From Candidatus Bathyarchaeota archaeon (lineage in GTDB: Archaea > Thermoproteota > Bathyarchaeia > Bathyarchaeales > Bathycorpusculaceae), in contig JAOZHS010000003.1 in the NCBI GenBank assembly GCA_026014745.1, positions 290,137-354,136 of the forward strand: 64,000 nt of DNA, read 5' to 3'. The position numbers and the translations under genes are program-made. Within the stretch, counting starts at the first letter, position 1, and the number at the start of each line of letters is the position of its first letter. This document shows positions 62,308 to 64,000 of this stretch, one piece after another. The notes under the pieces were generated by a model. It saw nothing but the letters and a program-made list of their open reading frames with translations. It was not told where the DNA came from and made no database searches.

Positions 62308-63234
62308 ATGGGTAGCCGAGAAGTACTCATCAAAGCGCATGATTTAACCAAAAAATTCGACTCCTTCACAGCCGTTGACCACATAGATTTTGAGGTCTAC
62401 AAAGGCGAATGCGTAGGCTTTCTGGGACCCAACGGCGCAGGCAAAACCACCACTGTGCGTATGATGTATTGTTTTCTAAAACCCACCGGCGGCGAACTCA
62501 CTGTCGCAGGTTTAAGCGTACGCACTCAAGCCCGAGAAATCAAAAGCTTAGTCGGCGTTGCACCCCAAGAAGACAACCTCGACCCCGACTTCACAGTGCT
62601 TAAAAACCTCACAGTCTACGCCCGCTACTTTGACATCCCCAAAGAAGAAGCTCAAAGACGTGCCGAGAAGCAGCTCAAATTCTTCCAACTCGAAGAAAAA
62701 AAAGACACACCCATACTCGCGTTATCCACGGGGATGAAGCGACGCCTCATATTTGCCCGCGCCCTCATAAACCAACCCCAAATACTCCTACTTGACGAAC
62801 CCACCACAGGGCTCGACCCGCAGGCGCGGCATCTGGTCTGGGATGAAGTGCGGCACCTAAAAAAACAGCAAGTCACCATCATCCTAACCACCCACTACAT
62901 GGATGAAGCCCAAATCCTCTGCGACCGCATCCTCATCGTGGACCACGGCAAAATCATCGAAGAAGGCACCCCAACCGAGCTCATCAAGAAGCATGTGGGC
63001 GCAGAAGTGCTCGAAGTCGACTACACCCCGCAGCTTGAAGTAACCCTAAAAGAAGCCTTCCCCACCGCACGCATCGAACGCCTCGGCGACCGCATGCAAA
63101 TCTTCACCGACCAACCACACGGCATGTTTGAAAACTTCCTACAGCAGCATAAACTGCAAAACGTGTCAATACGAAACGCCAACATAGAAGACGTTTTTCT
63201 AAAACTCACCGGCAGGGGGCTACGAGAAGAATGA
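62308..63234 (+). CDS. ABC-2 exporter ATP-binding subunit (DrrA/CcmA-like)
   Basis: A 308-residue ATPase. Walker A GPNGAGKTTTVRM at about residues 41-53, Q-loop GVAPQEDNLD, signature ALSTGMKRRLIFARAL, Walker B ILLLDEPTTGLD and switch His in TTHYMDEA. The C-terminal domain of about 80 residues is typical of DrrA/NatA-type exporters. Its stop overlaps the permease ATG (ATGA), so the two are a unit. Substrate unknown. Confidence 0.93.
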   Translation: MGSREVLIKAHDLTKKFDSFTAVDHIDFEVYKGECVGFLGPNGAGKTTTVRMMYCFLKPTGGELTVAGLSVRTQAREIKSLVGVAPQEDNLDPDFTVLKNLTVYARYFDIPKEEAQRRAEKQLKFFQLEEKKDTPILALSTGMKRRLIFARALINQPQILLLDEPTTGLDPQARHLVWDEVRHLKKQQVTIILTTHYMDEAQILCDRILIVDHGKIIEEGTPTELIKKHVGAEVLEVDYTPQLEVTLKEAFPTARIERLGDRMQIFTDQPHGMFENFLQQHKLQNVSIRNANIEDVFLKLTGRGLREE

Positions 63235-64000
63235 CCACGCCGCACCTGCGCAAATCCAGTGTCCCCTTCACCATGCCTCGCCTCAGCTACCGCGTCTGGA
63301 AGGTTTGGCGACGCAACCTCGACGTATTCTTAAAAACCATAACCGTCAACTTTCTCCCCTCACTGCTTGAGCCCATCTTGTATTTGGTGGCGTTCGGGTT
63401 TGGCTTGGGCGGCTTCATCCCCAACATTAACGGCGTTCCCTACATCAACTTCATCGCGCCCGCCTTAGTCGCTATAGCCATCATGAATGGTAGCTTCTTT
63501 GAATGCACCTACGCCTCGTTTGTACGCATGTACTTCCAAAAAACGTTTGACGCCATAGTCGCCACCCCCGTAAGCGTAGAAGAAGTAGTTGCAGGCGAGC
63601 TACTCTGGGGTGCCACACGCTCCACCATAAACGGTACGCTGGTTTTAATCGTCATCGCCGCCGCAAGCCTCTTCACCCCCATCCCACTCATCTCAACGCC
63701 ACTGGTATTTTTGGTGCCCGTCATAGCGTTTTTCGGCGGATTGCTGTTTAGCGCGATTGCCATGTGCTTCACCGCAGCCGCACCCAACATCGACTTCTTC
63801 AACTATTCATCATTTCTGTTTGTGATGCCGATGTTTTTCCTATGCGGCACCTTTTTCCCCTTAACCTCGCTGCCTCAAGCGGTGCAGGTGCTGGCGCTTT
63901 GGGTTTTGCCGCTAACACAGTTGGTTAACGTTACAAGAATCGCTGTTGTGGGGGCTGTGGAACCGATTTTGGGGCTCAGCACCTCGGTTATTGTGGCATT
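63231..64000 (+). CDS. ABC-2 exporter permease subunit (cut by right window edge)
   Basis: ATG 63231 overlaps the ATPase stop. The frame stays open to the end of the window (256 codons visible). It begins MTTPHLRKSSVPFTM, contains FLPSLLEPILYLVAFGFGLG, several hydrophobic helices, and the ABC-2 signature FLFVMPMFFLCGTFFPLTSL. It is the NodJ/DrrB-type membrane partner of the ATPase. The 3' end lies outside the window. Confidence 0.9.
   Translation, partial: MTTPHLRKSSVPFTMPRLSYRVWKVWRRNLDVFLKTITVNFLPSLLEPILYLVAFGFGLGGFIPNINGVPYINFIAPALVAIAIMNGSFFECTYASFVRMYFQKTFDAIVATPVSVEEVVAGELLWGATRSTINGTLVLIVIAAASLFTPIPLISTPLVFLVPVIAFFGGLLFSAIAMCFTAAAPNIDFFNYSSFLFVMPMFFLCGTFFPLTSLPQAVQVLALWVLPLTQLVNVTRIAVVGAVEPILGLSTSVIVA

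Noticed and set aside
1-64000. CRISPR array or rRNA genes
   Set aside because: No regularly spaced direct repeats and no rRNA-like conserved stretches were seen anywhere in the window.

Overview
The window reads as a chromosome segment of an archaeon from the TACK group, most likely a Bathyarchaeia-type lineage. The reasons are an archaeal DnaG-type primase, a family B DNA polymerase, TrmB and bacterio-opsin-activator-type (HTH_10) regulators, class III signal pilins with a FlaI/FlaJ-like export machine, TackOD1- and NitrOD5-like output domains, a membrane-anchored sedolisin, a PQQ-type beta-propeller surface protein and a four-subunit 2-oxoacid:ferredoxin oxidoreductase. No rRNA is present, so the lineage call is inference. 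The single tRNA (Asn) carries an encoded CCA.

Layout. 0-5.5 kb: the 3' end of an unknown gene, divergent ribbon-helix-helix (RHH) mini-genes, purA, a membrane HtrA protease, a glucan phosphorylase and a secreted protein. 5.5-16.9 kb: a CPA2 antiporter, an archaeal type IV pilus operon ending in two putative signal-transduction genes, and a TspO-like protein; the stretch is bracketed by two inverted copies of a ~240 bp element. 16.9-23.3 kb: a beta-propeller surface protein, TrmB regulator, pore-loop channel-like protein, ClC-type channel and a DUF202-like protein. 23.4-26.1 kb: a Cys-type sulfatase with its radical SAM maturase. 26.3-31.0 kb: a pentose-phosphate/PRPP block made of transaldolase, a split transketolase whose N half is fused to ribulose-phosphate 3-epimerase, a zinc-ribbon peptide and PRPP synthetase.

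31.1-34.4 kb is an accessory island. It ends in the 3' end of tRNA-Asn and starts at a 16-nt imperfect copy of that sequence. It holds two related AAA+ ATPases (one active-looking, one degenerate) and a decayed tyrosine recombinase. Just beyond the tRNA lies a fusion of a nucleoside deoxyribosyltransferase-like domain to a SLOG-like domain, a candidate nucleotide-signalling or defence protein. 35.6-40.6 kb: a radical SAM/B12 protein and the porGDAB operon. 40.6-45.6 kb: a frameshifted GNAT, a sedolisin and an MFS exporter. 45.7-53.0 kb: a giant MMPL/RND protein with two nested repeat families, its divergent HTH_10 regulator, a ferredoxin, a beta-helix surface protein and a ParB-like protein with a zinc ribbon. 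53.3-56.4 kb: an extracellular polysaccharide cassette (sugar-nucleotide dehydrogenase, processive GT2, deacetylase, Cys-rich peptide). 56.8-60.4 kb: dnaG and a family B polymerase whose exonuclease motif I is lost. The window ends in an ABC-2 export system cut by the right edge.

A recurring oddity is the absence of ATG/GTG/TTG at the only plausible start of several genes (an RHH gene, dnaG and two pilins), where ACG or CTG sits at the right distance from a Shine-Dalgarno sequence. Many genes use TTG starts behind a strong GGAGG, and some appear leaderless.
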